Shown: one piece after another, positions 1 through 9,121 of the stretch | How positions within the stretch are numbered: position 1 is the stretch's first letter | How the letters are laid out: each line of letters begins with the position of its first letter | Assembly: GCA_028712475.1 (NCBI GenBank) | Contig: JAQTQB010000007.1 | Span: 89,094-153,093, forward strand | DNA length: 64,000 nucleotides | Source: Verrucomicrobiales bacterium | Lineage (GTDB): Bacteria > Verrucomicrobiota > Verrucomicrobiia > Limisphaerales > UBA11358 | Direction: 5' to 3' | Notes under the pieces: model-generated | Seen by the model: the letters and a program-made list of their open reading frames with translations, nothing else | Databases searched by the model: none | Told to the model about the DNA's origin: nothing | Program-made: the position numbers and the translations under genes

Positions 1-440
1 TCACGCATCAGGGCGCGTCGTGGGCGGGGCCGGACACGAAAGCGACCGGCATCCAGTTTCCCGGCCCGCCCGCGAAACCGCTCGTGCCGGATGCCAGCCT
101 TGACTTAAAACCGTGGGTTGTGGACTGGATCAAAAAATACAACACACTGCCGGCGGATAAAAATCCGAGCAGCCCGCTGGCGTTCACGGACAAATTAAAA
201 TTCGTCCGCGCCTGGTCGGATTACTATGGCTACCCGGTTCACCTTGGCGAATTTGGCAGTTACACCAAGGCCGATCCGACGTCGCGCGCCAATTTTTACG
301 CGGCGTTCCGGCGGGCGGCGGAAGCGCAAAAAATCGGCTGGTGCATCTGGGACTGGAGCGCTGGCTTCCGTTATTGGGACAAGTCAAACCAACGTCCGCT
401 GCCCGGAATGCACGCGGCACTCTTCGGCGGATTGAATTGA
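1..440 (+). CDS. Cellulase-like glycoside hydrolase (GH5), C-terminal end
   Basis: The reading frame is open from base 3 to the stop at 438-440, so the gene begins before the window and only about 145 residues are visible. The first residues (THQGASW) match the 'FTHQGA.W' segment that follows the acid/base strand in GH5 cellulases. GEFGSY near residue 80 fits the nucleophile strand, with the Glu as candidate nucleophile. WCIWDWSAGF fits the last barrel strand. The family hydrolyses beta-1,4-linked glucans or related polysaccharides, normally outside the cytoplasm. The visible part shows no carbohydrate-binding module. The family call is firm, the substrate is not. Confidence 0.85.
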   Translation, partial: THQGASWAGPDTKATGIQFPGPPAKPLVPDASLDLKPWVVDWIKKYNTLPADKNPSSPLAFTDKLKFVRAWSDYYGYPVHLGEFGSYTKADPTSRANFYAAFRRAAEAQKIGWCIWDWSAGFRYWDKSNQRPLPGMHAALFGGLN

Positions 441-475
441 ACCCCGCCATCGCACAACAGGTCAAATCACGAGCT

Positions 476-2095
476 ATGAATCATTTTACAAAGCGGCTGA
501 TGCTTCTATTGCTGGTGGCCGCACCGTTCCTCGCCCGCGCCGGCGGCGATGAAGTGGTCGTGATTTACAACACCAGCGCGCCGGAATCCAAGTCAGTCGC
601 GGAACATTATGCAGAGGCACGGCACGTTCCTAAAAAGCAAATCTACGGTTTCGAGATGCCGGTGACGGAAGAAATCTCGCGCGCCGAATTCCGCGATTCG
701 CTCCGGTTGCCGCTCGCCAAAAAACTGGAGAGGGACGGCCTCTGGAAATTCGGTTCTGTCACCATTCCCGCAACGAACGGGCAGCCGAAGCGCGTCATCA
801 AACAGGTCGTTGCCTCCAAAATCCGCTACGCTGTCCTGTGTTATGGCGTGCCGTTGAAAATCCGTCCCGACATTGAAATCAATGAATCTGCCGCGACAAA
901 CATGCAGGCGGAACTGCGCCGCAACGAGGCGGCCGTGGATTCGGAACTGGCATTGCTGCCGCTGGTCAAAATGGATCTGCCGCTGACCGGCCCCTTCCCC
1001 AACCACCTTTACGGCACGACCAATGTCGCGTTATTGAATCCGACCAATGGCATTTTGCTCGTCGCGCGGCTGGACGGCCCGACGCCGGAAATCGCGCGCG
1101 GCCTGGTGGACAAGGCGTTGCAGGCCGAACGCGACGGTTTATGGGGACGCGCTTATTTTGATGTGCGCAACATCGCCGACCCAGGCTATAAAATCGGTGA
1201 CGAATGGATTCGCGGTGCGGCGGAGATTTGCCGTGAACTGGGATTTGAAACGACCGTGGACGACAAGCCGGAAACATTTCCTGCAAGTTTTCCGTTGAGC
1301 CATATCGCCATTTACGCCGGCTGGTATGATGGCGGTGTTTCCGGCCCGTTCGCGCCGCCCAAGGTTGAATTCATGCCCGGCGCCTTTGCGTATCACCTCC
1401 ATTCCTTCAGCGCCAACACGCTCCGCAGCCCGAACGAAAACTGGGCCGGGCCGCTGCTGGCCAGGGGCGCGGCCTGCACGATGGGCTGCGTTTACGAACC
1501 GTATCTCTCCGGCACGCCGAACATCGCCCTCTTCATAGCCAGGCTGGCGGCGGCGGGTTTTACTTTTGGCGAGGCTGCTTACGCCGGGCAATCCGTCTTA
1601 TCCTGGCAGACAACGGTGGTCGGCGATCCGCTTTACCGTCCGTTTGGAAAATCGCCGCAGGAACAGCACGCGGAGCTTGCGCGGCAAAAAAGCCCGCTGC
1701 TGGAATGGTCTTACCTGCGGCTGGTCAATCTGGCGCTCGCGCGCGGCGCTCGCGCGGCGGCAGTCTGCAACCTGATTGAAAATCTCGACGCGGCCACCAA
1801 CAGCGCCGTGTTAAACGAAAAACTCGCCGACTTATACGCCGCGCAGGGCAAACCGTCCTCGGCGATTTTGACCTATCAAAACGCCTTGAAATTGAATCCA
1901 TCGCCGGAGCAGCGCATCCGGCTGCGGCTGGCGCTTGGCGAAAAACTTCAAGCACAGGCCCGCGACGCCGAGGCGGCTGAAGATTACAAAAAACTCCTCG
2001 AAGAATCGCCGGATTATCCGGGCAGAAATTTGATTGAGGACAAATTGAACAAACCGGCTCCACCGGCGGCGGCCAATGCGCCCGCGCAGCCTTGA
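476..2095 (+). CDS. TIGR03790 family secreted protein with C-terminal TPR-like repeats
   Basis: This is a 539-residue protein of the TIGR03790 family, whose function is unknown and which is common in Verrucomicrobia and Acidobacteria. The ATG at 476 is preferred over upstream in-frame starts because it opens directly into a signal peptide (residues 1-22, ending AARA-like). The segments VVVIYNTSAPESKSVAEHY near the start and YAVLCYGVPLKI around residue 120 are typical of the family, as is the Cys-containing ACTMGCVYEP stretch. From about residue 440 the protein changes to Ala-rich helical repeats resembling TPRs. It lies 35 bases after the GH5 gene on the same strand and may be co-transcribed with it. 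Confidence 0.85.
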   Translation: MNHFTKRLMLLLLVAAPFLARAGGDEVVVIYNTSAPESKSVAEHYAEARHVPKKQIYGFEMPVTEEISRAEFRDSLRLPLAKKLERDGLWKFGSVTIPATNGQPKRVIKQVVASKIRYAVLCYGVPLKIRPDIEINESAATNMQAELRRNEAAVDSELALLPLVKMDLPLTGPFPNHLYGTTNVALLNPTNGILLVARLDGPTPEIARGLVDKALQAERDGLWGRAYFDVRNIADPGYKIGDEWIRGAAEICRELGFETTVDDKPETFPASFPLSHIAIYAGWYDGGVSGPFAPPKVEFMPGAFAYHLHSFSANTLRSPNENWAGPLLARGAACTMGCVYEPYLSGTPNIALFIARLAAAGFTFGEAAYAGQSVLSWQTTVVGDPLYRPFGKSPQEQHAELARQKSPLLEWSYLRLVNLALARGARAAAVCNLIENLDAATNSAVLNEKLADLYAAQGKPSSAILTYQNALKLNPSPEQRIRLRLALGEKLQAQARDAEAAEDYKKLLEESPDYPGRNLIEDKLNKPAPPAAANAPAQP

Positions 2096-2124
2096 TCATG
2101 CTTGAACATCCAACAACTTAAATC

Positions 2125-2931
2125 ATGCCCACCTTCTTCGACACGCACGCCCATCTGGATTATCCCGACTACGCGCAGGATTTGCCGGAAATCATTGCCC
2201 GCGCCCACGCCGCCGGCATCAGTAAAATTATTTCCATCGGCACAAGTCTCGCCAGCAGCGAACGCGCAATCCGCCTCGCTGAAAAATATCCGGGCGTCTA
2301 TGCCGCCGCAGGCTGGCATCCGACCGAGGCGCTGGACGCGCCGGAAGATTTGCGCCCCGTTCTCCGTGAACTCGCCAAGCATCCCAAAGTCGTCGCCATC
2401 GGCGAAACTGGATTGGACTATCACCATCTGCCAAGCGAGAAACCGGAATTCACCGCTGACGACGATGCGCGTTATAAACAAAAGCAGGCGGACATTTTCC
2501 GGCAACAGATGGAAGTTGCCGCTGAAACGGGCTTGAACTGCATCATCCACCAGCGCACCGCATTCGACGACACCCTCGCGCAGATGAAGCCGTTCATCGG
2601 CAAGACGCGCGGTGTGTTCCATTGCTTCGGCGAGAGCGTGGAGCGGATGCGGCAGGTTTTTGAGATCGGCTCGCTGGTAAGCTTCACCGGCATCGTCACG
2701 TTCAAAAACGCGCAGAACGTCCGCGACGTCGTCGCCGCCGCGCCGCTTGGCCAGTTCATGCTGGAGACCGACTGCCCGTATCTCGCGCCCGTGCCGTATC
2801 GCGGCAAACGCTGCGAACCCGCCTATGTGAAGGAGATTTCCGAAGCCGTCGCCCAGATCAAACTGTGTTCGCTTGAAGAATTGAGCGCGGCAACCTGCAA
2901 AACGACGGCGGAATTTTTTTGGAAATTGTGA
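2125..2931 (+). CDS. tatD: TatD family metal-dependent deoxyribonuclease
   Basis: This 268-residue protein has the usual length and TIM-barrel layout of TatD hydrolases (PHP/amidohydrolase-like, two divalent metals). The metal ligands are visible in order: the THAHLD motif at residues 7-12, GETGLDY near residue 93, IIHQR, FHCFGES, and ETDCPYL near the end. Family members act as 3'-5' DNA exonucleases or tRNA/DNA repair hydrolases. It follows the TIGR03790 gene by 29 bases. This is the ordinary TatD type; the protein at 4647-5447 belongs to a different TatD-like branch. Confidence 0.93.
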   Translation: MPTFFDTHAHLDYPDYAQDLPEIIARAHAAGISKIISIGTSLASSERAIRLAEKYPGVYAAAGWHPTEALDAPEDLRPVLRELAKHPKVVAIGETGLDYHHLPSEKPEFTADDDARYKQKQADIFRQQMEVAAETGLNCIIHQRTAFDDTLAQMKPFIGKTRGVFHCFGESVERMRQVFEIGSLVSFTGIVTFKNAQNVRDVVAAAPLGQFMLETDCPYLAPVPYRGKRCEPAYVKEISEAVAQIKLCSLEELSAATCKTTAEFFWKL

Positions 2932-3032
2932 CAGGTTGTTTTAATTCTTGGTCAACAATTGAGACACGAACACCTTCTTTGCTGCAAATTTTCCGATTTA
3001 TTGTTGGAACAGGAGGTGCTGGTTGAACGCCG

Positions 3033-3428
3033 ATGAAAAAATTTATTTCCCTGATGCTGGCGGCCCTGCCGTTGATTTTAACTTCCTGCACCACGCCGCC
3101 TCCGCCGCTGGTTTTCCACAACACCGACAGCACGGCGCTGGTCATCAAGTCGCTGGACAGCGGAACCTGCCAGATGCTTCAGCCCACCGCGTCTGCCCCG
3201 GGGGATAACCGCCAAATCCTGACCAAGGCCGAATCGTTGCCGCAACATCAGACCGCCGTGGTGATCCTGGAAAATTACACCGAGCGGCGGATGGGCGAAC
3301 AGTTCCGGGATCGCTGCACGCCCTTGTTCATCGCCTTGCGCGGGTTGAAATACGAACACATCATTTTTCTGCAAGGCAACAACGTCTCCGACCCCAACGG
3401 CCTGATCATACTGGCCGAATACTTCTGA
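3033..3428 (+). CDS. Small lipoprotein of unknown function
   Basis: The protein has 131 residues and begins with a lipoprotein signal: a KK pair, a hydrophobic core and the lipobox LTSC at residues 16-19, followed by a Thr/Pro stretch. The mature part has no motif I recognise. AGGAGG at about 3011-3016 lies some 17 bases before the ATG at 3033, further than usual for a ribosome binding site. It sits between tatD and an alpha/beta hydrolase on the same strand. No function is proposed. Confidence 0.75.
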   Translation: MKKFISLMLAALPLILTSCTTPPPPLVFHNTDSTALVIKSLDSGTCQMLQPTASAPGDNRQILTKAESLPQHQTAVVILENYTERRMGEQFRDRCTPLFIALRGLKYEHIIFLQGNNVSDPNGLIILAEYF

Positions 3429-3491
3429 TAAAATAAAACGGCGGGTAAAACTTGAACTGCAGTCTCCGGCCAATGAATAATCGCCGGAGCA

Positions 3492-4253
3492 ATGCCAGAA
3501 GAACTGCAACTGCGCATCTACGGTGACGCTTCACTGCCGACGCTGATTTATTTCCCCGGCTTGCATGGCGACTGGACGCTCGTCGGTGGTTTTCGGAAAC
3601 ACGTCATCGGCAGGGTTCGCTTTGTGGAGTTCACCTACCCGCGCACGCTCGACTGGTCGCTGGACGACTATGCTGCGGCGATTGAAAAATCTCTTGCTGA
3701 AAACGGCATCGCCGGCGGCTGGCTGCTCGGCGAATCCTACGGCTCGCAAATTTTGTGGGCCTTGGCCGGACGTGGAAAATTTCCCACCCAGGGAATCATT
3801 CTCGCCGGCGGTTTTGTGAAGCATCCAATGCGCTGGGCCGTGCGGCTGGCGGAAAAACTTTGCGGCCGGATTTCGCTGTCAGCGCTGGTCTGGGTTATTT
3901 TCAACTACGCAAAAATTGCGCGCTTTCGTTATCGCCGGTCGCCAGAAACGCTCGCCACCATTGATGAATTTGTAGTCCGCCGGACGGATATTGACCGTCG
4001 CGCCGCACAGCATCGCCTGCATTTGATCGCGGAGAACGACCCGCGCCCGGTTGCCAGCCAGACCAGGCTGCCGGTCTTTTACTTGAGCGGCTGGCTCGAC
4101 CCGATTGTGCCGTGGCCGTTCGTGCGGCGCTGGCTCAAGAAAAATTGTCCTGCATTGCGCGAATGTAAAATCATCCGCAACGCCGACCACAATGTGCTCG
4201 GCACCGCACCCAAGGAAGCATCCGACCAGATTTTGAGCTGGATGCAGCAGTGA
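3492..4253 (+). CDS. Alpha/beta-fold hydrolase
   Basis: This 253-residue protein has the alpha/beta hydrolase pattern: an early strand with FPGLHGDW (oxyanion loop), the nucleophile elbow GESYGS at about residues 79-84, an Asp in GWLDPIVPW and a His in NADHNVLG near the C-terminus. This forms a plausible Ser-Asp-His triad. There is no signal peptide, so it should be cytoplasmic. The substrate (ester, amide or other) cannot be told from sequence. Confidence 0.85.
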   Translation: MPEELQLRIYGDASLPTLIYFPGLHGDWTLVGGFRKHVIGRVRFVEFTYPRTLDWSLDDYAAAIEKSLAENGIAGGWLLGESYGSQILWALAGRGKFPTQGIILAGGFVKHPMRWAVRLAEKLCGRISLSALVWVIFNYAKIARFRYRRSPETLATIDEFVVRRTDIDRRAAQHRLHLIAENDPRPVASQTRLPVFYLSGWLDPIVPWPFVRRWLKKNCPALRECKIIRNADHNVLGTAPKEASDQILSWMQQ

Positions 4254-4307
4254 AGAATTTCCGTTTGCAGCCGGAAGATTCCGTTCTATGTTCCGTCCAA
4301 CGAACAT

Positions 4308-4628
4308 ATGACCAAACAGCAAGTCCTCGACCTCTACTTTCTCGACGCGCGGCACAAGCTCGTCGAACTTGCCGCCTTCCTCGACCGCGTGGAGCGCGCT
4401 GATGGCAAGGATGATTTCCGTTTCAAAGCCTTCCGCGCAGCGCTCGCCAAGTTGAACGGCAAAAAGAAATACAAGGCAAAGGGTGTGTTGCTCGCGTTCA
4501 GTGATCCGACGACGGATCCGACCTTGAATGCGGCTGCCAAAGGCGCGACCGGAGCATATCAACCGCAGATTTCACAGATTCGCGCAGATAAAATTCAAGC
4601 AAAGCCGACTCTGCGCAAATCTGCGTAA
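4308..4628 (+). CDS. Small hypothetical protein with repeat-derived tail
   Basis: The protein has 106 residues. The first 80 or so (MTKQQVLDLYFLDARHKLVEL and on) are charged, helical and look conserved, with no membrane segment. I do not recognise the family. The last 20 residues (QPQISQIRADKIQAKPTLRK) are encoded by a palindromic repeat at 4564-4636 that also supplies the TAA stop, so the original C-terminus was probably replaced. It lies 18 bases before a TatD-like hydrolase gene and probably shares a transcript with it. Confidence 0.65.
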   Translation: MTKQQVLDLYFLDARHKLVELAAFLDRVERADGKDDFRFKAFRAALAKLNGKKKYKAKGVLLAFSDPTTDPTLNAAAKGATGAYQPQISQIRADKIQAKPTLRKSA

Positions 4629-4636
4629 TTTGCGGG
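4564..4636. repeat. Palindromic repeat forming the 3' end of a gene
   Basis: The arms at 4564-4588 and 4612-4636 are imperfect inverted copies of about 25 bases, separated by 23 bases. The left arm starts ccgcagatttcacag; the reverse complement of the right arm starts ccgcaaattacgcag. The right arm carries the TAA stop (4626-4628) of the gene at 4308. Confidence 0.8.
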
Positions 4637-4646
4637 AACCTCGCCA

Positions 4647-5447
4647 ATGAAATACATCGAGCCCCACGCCCACATGGTCAGCCGCACGACGGACGATTAT
4701 GAACGCATGGCGCTCGCCGGCTGCGAGGCGGTCTGCGAACCGGCGTTCTGGGCGGGCTTTGACCGCAGTTCTGCGGACGGCTTCCACGATTATTTCTGCC
4801 ATCTCACCGAGCACGAACCGAAGCGCGCCGCCAAGTTCGGCCTGAAACATTTCTGCTGGCTCTGCATCAATTCCAAGGAGGCCGAGGACGTGAAGCTCGC
4901 CGAGGAAGTCATCGCGCTGATTCCCAAATTTCTTAATCGTCCGAACGTCCTCGGCATCGGCGAAATCGGGCTGAACAAAAATTCGCGGAACGAACTGCGC
5001 GTGCTGGAAATGCAGGTCGAACTCGCCGCGAAACACGACCAACTGATTCTCGTCCACACGCCGCATCTCGAAGACAAACTGAAAGGCACGCGGCTGATTC
5101 TCGACGTTTTGAAGAATGACAAGCGGATCAAGCCGGAGCGTGTCATCATTGATCACGTCGAGGAACACACTGTCGAAATGGTTTTGGATTGTGGCATGTG
5201 GGCGGGAATGACGCTGTATCCCGAAACGAAATGCACCCCGGCACGGGCAATTGACATCCTGGAAATTTTCGGCAACGAGCGGCTCTGGATGAACAGCGCG
5301 TGCGACTGGGGCGTGAGTGATCCGCTTGCCGTGCCGAAGACGGCGCTGGAAATGAAGAAGCGCGGCCACCTTGGCAGCGCGATTGAGAAAGTCATTTACG
5401 CGAATCCGAAAAGTTTTCTGCGGCAGTCGGGCAAGTTCAAGATTTGA
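4647..5447 (+). CDS. TatD-like metal hydrolase of the EboB/COG1099 type
   Basis: This is a 266-residue TIM-barrel hydrolase with EPHAHM near the N-terminus, GIGEIGLN at about residue 106, LVHTPH at about 135 and IIDHVEE at about 167, fitting a metal-dependent amidohydrolase site. It resembles the TatD-like proteins of eustigmatophyte/cyanobacterial 'ebo' clusters (EboB) more than housekeeping TatD. No other ebo genes (UbiA-like prenyltransferase, sugar isomerase-like, phosphatase) are seen nearby. The substrate is unknown. Confidence 0.75.
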   Translation: MKYIEPHAHMVSRTTDDYERMALAGCEAVCEPAFWAGFDRSSADGFHDYFCHLTEHEPKRAAKFGLKHFCWLCINSKEAEDVKLAEEVIALIPKFLNRPNVLGIGEIGLNKNSRNELRVLEMQVELAAKHDQLILVHTPHLEDKLKGTRLILDVLKNDKRIKPERVIIDHVEEHTVEMVLDCGMWAGMTLYPETKCTPARAIDILEIFGNERLWMNSACDWGVSDPLAVPKTALEMKKRGHLGSAIEKVIYANPKSFLRQSGKFKI

Positions 5448-5477
5448 ACCTCGTCACCTCGGCTGCTACTAATGGGT

Positions 5478-7415
5478 TTAGTTCGCCCAGATGTTTCCCG
5501 CCGAGCTGACGGGCATGAACTGGTTGTTGCCGATGTATTGCAGTTCCACCGCCGAGCCTTGCACGCCGGAGAGAATGCCGTTGGTGCCCGTTGTGGTCGC
5601 GGCCTGCAAAGAGGCTTGATCGTAATAAATTCCGCCGCCGAAGACCCCCGCCGCGAGCCTGGCTCCATCCGCCGATGAAGTGATGCAGTTCCAGGTTTTG
5701 TTCGTCGTGCCGGGCTGTTGCGTCCAAGACACCCCATAATTGATGGAATTATAAATCCCGCCGTTCTGCGAGGCCGCCACCAGTTTGCTGCCGTCGGAAG
5801 ACGAGGCAATGGCCGCCCATGGCTTACTGGGCGCATTGGTCTGCTGTGTCCAAGTGGAGCCGGAATTGATGGAGGTGTAAATACTACCGTTGTTCGCATC
5901 GGTTTTCTCCACTGCGGCCAGCTTGCTACCGTCTGCCGAGGAAGCCACGGAAACCCAGTTTTTATTGGGCGCACTGGTCGCCGCCCAGGTGCTTCCCGAA
6001 TTGGTGTATATGCCAGCGCCCGTGACCACCGCCACCAGATTGCTGCCATTCGCCGACGAGGCGACGGAAAACCAACTCGTGCTTGGGGCGGAGGATTGTA
6101 AAGTCCAGTTGGCACCTGAATCCGCGGAGACATAAATTCTGCCGCCATTCACCACCCCAACCAACCGCACGCCGTCAGCCGACGAAGCGAGCGAACTCCA
6201 ATTTGCCGAAGGCGCACTGGCATTGACAACCCAAGCGCTGCCGGAATTCGTGGAAGTATAAAGGGCGTTGTTGTTTCGCGCGGCCACCAGTTTGACCCCA
6301 TCTGCTGACGATGCCACCGCCTGCCATGCGGCGCTCACGGAACTGCTGGCCGACCATGTTTTACCCGAATCACTGGAAAGATTCAGGGTAGTGCCAGCCG
6401 TATTAGCCGCCGCCACCATTTTCGTGCCATCGCTGGAGGACGCAATGGCTGCCCAATTGAGCACCGGCGCGCTGGATTGAAGCCATGGCAAATTTCTAAA
6501 GCCCGAAAAATTGCCGATGACAGACTGGTTCGCGTTCTGAAAAACATACCACCCGCCCGAACCCGCGCCGGAAATCCGCACGATGTCGCCGATGGTCGGC
6601 GTCGCCGGCAGCTTCACCGTCACCTGCAGCGAATTCGTCAGCAGATAGCCGGTGTCAATCACCGCCTGCACCACCGTGCCGGTCTGGACGAGCCAGCCGA
6701 CCAGGCCGTTGCCAAAAAAGCTGCCGCGAAAACTGTTCCCAAAATTGGTGAACGTGTTCACGCCGGTCAAATTATTCGTTCCTGTGAAAGTGTTGAAGCC
6801 GGTAAAAGTCTGATTCGCGTTCAGCAATGCCACGTTCGTGGAAAGCCGCGTATCGGCCACCGTGCCGCCGGTCAGTTGGGAGGCATTCAGGTTCACCAGA
6901 TTCGTCCCGTTGCCGCCGAAGATATTTCCGCTGTTGGTCAGCGTCACCGTGTTGGTGTAGCCCACGAACGCGCTTGCCGGAAGCGTGCCGCTCAATTGCG
7001 CCGCCGCCAGGCTGCCCAGCAGATTGCTCGCGGTGTTCGCAAAAATGGCATACGGCACCGGCAGCAGCGGCTGGCGCGGAGTCAGGTTGGTGAAGATGGC
7101 GGCACCGTTCGTGCGCACGGCGATCTGCAGCCAGTAATTCAAGCCTGTGAAAATTCCCGGACCGAAATCCAGCGTCGTCGTGAACAGGCCGCTGGACACC
7201 GCCACCGCCGGATTGGTGATCGGCCCGGCCACGACCGTGCCGGTCTGGTTGGTCAGATAAAGCGCAAAGGACAGGTCGTAATTTCCCGTGGCCGGACTGC
7301 CGCCGTCGTTGAGCCGCCCCTGATACATGAACGCCGTGCCTTGGGCAGACAACGATTCCACCGTGCCAAACACGGTCAATATGCATAGCACCCAGCCAAT
7401 GATTTTTCTTCGCAT
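5478..7415 (-). CDS. Secreted protein with repeated SSADG segments (BNR/sialidase-like propeller)
   Basis: The 645-residue protein starts at the ATG at 7415, which opens into a signal peptide (MRRKIIGWVLCILTVFG, then an AQG cleavage region); an upstream in-frame start would add an unlikely 32-residue leader. The N-terminal third (AFMYQGRLNDGGSPATGNYD) resembles the tail-fibre/collar-like start of many verrucomicrobial surface proteins. From about residue 310 there are at least seven repeats of roughly 40 residues with the core 'W.AIASS.DG.KLVAA....G.IY.S...G..W', typical of BNR/Vps10-like propeller blades. It is probably exported and extracellular. A ligand cannot be inferred. Confidence 0.8.
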   Translation of the reverse strand: MRRKIIGWVLCILTVFGTVESLSAQGTAFMYQGRLNDGGSPATGNYDLSFALYLTNQTGTVVAGPITNPAVAVSSGLFTTTLDFGPGIFTGLNYWLQIAVRTNGAAIFTNLTPRQPLLPVPYAIFANTASNLLGSLAAAQLSGTLPASAFVGYTNTVTLTNSGNIFGGNGTNLVNLNASQLTGGTVADTRLSTNVALLNANQTFTGFNTFTGTNNLTGVNTFTNFGNSFRGSFFGNGLVGWLVQTGTVVQAVIDTGYLLTNSLQVTVKLPATPTIGDIVRISGAGSGGWYVFQNANQSVIGNFSGFRNLPWLQSSAPVLNWAAIASSSDGTKMVAAANTAGTTLNLSSDSGKTWSASSSVSAAWQAVASSADGVKLVAARNNNALYTSTNSGSAWVVNASAPSANWSSLASSADGVRLVGVVNGGRIYVSADSGANWTLQSSAPSTSWFSVASSANGSNLVAVVTGAGIYTNSGSTWAATSAPNKNWVSVASSADGSKLAAVEKTDANNGSIYTSINSGSTWTQQTNAPSKPWAAIASSSDGSKLVAASQNGGIYNSINYGVSWTQQPGTTNKTWNCITSSADGARLAAGVFGGGIYYDQASLQAATTTGTNGILSGVQGSAVELQYIGNNQFMPVSSAGNIWAN

Positions 7416-7517
7416 GATTTGATGATTATACCATGAGAAAGAAACAAGCCAACTTGGAAAAAGTGGCGGGGTTGGATGGCGGCAAAGCCTGTTCGCTGGA
7501 TGAAATTTCATTTTCTC

Positions 7518-7590
7518 GCAGGAGACAAGGTGACGAGGCTCAAATCAGTTCCCGGTTTTCTGTCAGAGTTTCCTGATGTCGTCTCCTGCC
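7518..7590. repeat. Palindromic dispersed repeat, family B
   Basis: The ends are inverted copies: gcaggagac at 7518-7526 and gtctcctgc at 7581-7589. A related copy is at 40644-40709 (gcaggagacgaggtgacgag), and a fragment (cctcgtcacctcg) lies at about 5449-5461. All three sit beside genes for secreted proteins. Confidence 0.8.
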
Positions 7591-7603
7591 ATTTCAAAAC
7601 AAA

Positions 7604-7632
7604 TTAGAGCAGACTCATGTCCGCTGCTACGG
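7604..7632. repeat. Half copy of dispersed repeat, family A
   Basis: The sequence ttagagcagactcatgtccg followed by ctgctacgg matches the right arm of the full family A palindrome at 40759-40828. It overlaps the last codon and the TAG stop of the minus-strand gene at 7627-8076, so the repeat supplies that gene's stop. Confidence 0.75.
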
Positions 7633-8076
7633 ATTTTTTAGCCGGAAGAACAGATTCCCCGATGGATTCACCAAGTTCAGATAATTCGTTCCACCCGTCA
7701 GCGTCGGGCTGCTGCCCGGCGACCAGCTTGCGATAGGTGTCGTCAGATTGCCGCTCTGCACCAGGTTCCAGCCGGAAACATCCTGCCAATAAACCGTCAC
7801 CGTGTTCCCGCTGTGGCTGATGAACAGCGTCGGCGCGCCCGGCGTCTGCACCACGTTGATGAGGCTCCAGAAACCGCCGGTCACGGAATACTGCCCGCCG
7901 CTCATTGCGCCACTGGCGTCAGGCTGGCCGATGGTGCCGCTGACGGAATACTGGCCGTTCGTGCTGGTGCCGCCGCCATCGGCGACATTATACCAGTCCA
8001 CGGAATATTGCTGGGCATACAATGCAAACGTTGCCAACAGCAGGATCAATGACACTTTTGTTTTCACAGTCACCAC
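7627..8076 (-). CDS. Small secreted protein, surface-type
   Basis: This 149-residue protein has a signal peptide (residues 1-21, ending LYAQ) and then the pattern 'SVDWYNVADGGGTSTNGQYSV...GTIGQPDA...GGQYSVTGGFW'. Such a segment is common in short verrucomicrobial secreted proteins. The second half is a beta-rich domain ending in LFFRLKNP. It is followed, in transcription order, by the gene ending at 5478. The function is unknown and it is most likely displayed or released outside the cell. Its stop codon is provided by a dispersed repeat. Confidence 0.75.
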   Translation of the reverse strand: MVTVKTKVSLILLLATFALYAQQYSVDWYNVADGGGTSTNGQYSVSGTIGQPDASGAMSGGQYSVTGGFWSLINVVQTPGAPTLFISHSGNTVTVYWQDVSGWNLVQSGNLTTPIASWSPGSSPTLTGGTNYLNLVNPSGNLFFRLKNP

Positions 8077-8089
8077 TCAAGTAAGTTCT

Positions 8090-9121
8090 TCAGCCGCCAA
8101 CTTGCAAGATTCTTTTTGCGGCGGACTTGACGGCTTCGGCCAGTTCCTTGGGCTTCAAAACAACCGCGTCGCCGCCCCAGCTCAAGACCCAACGCTGCAC
8201 TTCGGCGAGGCTGGACAACTTCATTTTCAATTCCAATCCCCCGCCCTTCAATTCGCGCAAAACCTGCGACGGATGCCATTTCTTTTCGCGGATGTAATCG
8301 GCGGCGCGGGCGTTGAAGCGGATGAACACGTCGAATTCACCTTCGCCAGAGTGGACGCCAAAGCTGTCGCGCAGCCGTTTCTCCAGCGAAAATTTCTGCG
8401 TGCGCTCAAAAGTTTTGCCCGTCGGCTTCACGGACTGAATGCGCGCGGGAACGAAGGTGCGCAGGTCTTTGCGCGCGTGGTCGTAGGCGAACAGATACCA
8501 CTCGCCGTTGATGTTCGCCAAATGATATGCGTCCACGAGACGTTTTTCCGCCGGCTGGCCGGGCTTGCGATAATGCAGTTCCAACTGCTGTCGTTGCGCG
8601 ACAGCCTTGGCGAGCGCGTCGAAGATTTCCAGATTGAGAATCGGCTCCGCGCGCGTGCGGAAGGAAATGGTCTGCTCGATGTCGGCGAGGTTGAGCGAAA
8701 TGGTGTCGGGCAGCGCCTGTTCCATTTTTTTTATTGCGCTCAAGAGCGGCTTTTCGAAGCTGGTGCCGCGATATTGCTGCAAGGCTTTTTCCGCGACGAC
8801 AAGCGCGACAATTTCGCCCTCGGTGATCTGCATCGTGGGAAACGAACTGACCTCCCCGGTGTAACGGTAGCCGTTGTGGCCGGTGACGTATTCGATGGGC
8901 AGGTTCAGCCGTTCGCGCATGAACTCGATGTCGCGCTGGATGGACTTGGTGCTGACCTCGATTTCGCGCGCCAGCGTGGTGGCGTTCGGGAAACTGCCAG
9001 ACTGGATCGCCTGATGGATGCGCAACATCCGCTCCAATGGCGGACGCGAATGTTGAACTTGATGCGTGATGCGTGATGCGTGATTTTTTGCAGGACGTTG
9101 CACGATTTTATCACGCATCAC
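8090..9121 (-). CDS. WYL-domain transcriptional regulator (YafY type)
   Basis: The protein has an N-terminal winged helix-turn-helix (TLAREIEVSTKSIQRDIEFMR) and a WYL domain with the signature INGEWYLFAYDHA near residue 200. WYL regulators sense nucleic acid or small ligands and often control DNA repair or defence genes. The start is uncertain. The GTG at 9121 gives 343 residues but runs through a repeat (9060-9127); the family normally begins just before RPPLERML, so a start near the ATG at 9028 or a nearby non-ATG codon is possible. Its 3' end lies 13 bases upstream of the gene ending at 8076. Confidence 0.88.
   Translation of the reverse strand: MMRDKIVQRPAKNHASRITHQVQHSRPPLERMLRIHQAIQSGSFPNATTLAREIEVSTKSIQRDIEFMRERLNLPIEYVTGHNGYRYTGEVSSFPTMQITEGEIVALVVAEKALQQYRGTSFEKPLLSAIKKMEQALPDTISLNLADIEQTISFRTRAEPILNLEIFDALAKAVAQRQQLELHYRKPGQPAEKRLVDAYHLANINGEWYLFAYDHARKDLRTFVPARIQSVKPTGKTFERTQKFSLEKRLRDSFGVHSGEGEFDVFIRFNARAADYIREKKWHPSQVLRELKGGGLELKMKLSSLAEVQRWVLSWGGDAVVLKPKELAEAVKSAAKRILQVGG

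Noticed and set aside
5396..6148. Long minus-strand frame of 250 codons
   Set aside because: It is a shifted frame of the secreted repeat protein; Arg/Pro-rich and without a signal.
6477..7388. 303-codon plus-strand frame opposite the same gene
   Set aside because: Antisense shadow with His/Arg/Gln-rich composition; the minus-strand frame has the signal peptide and repeats.
7802..9076. 424-codon plus-strand frame opposite the WYL regulator
   Set aside because: The WYL protein on the minus strand has complete motifs; this frame has none.
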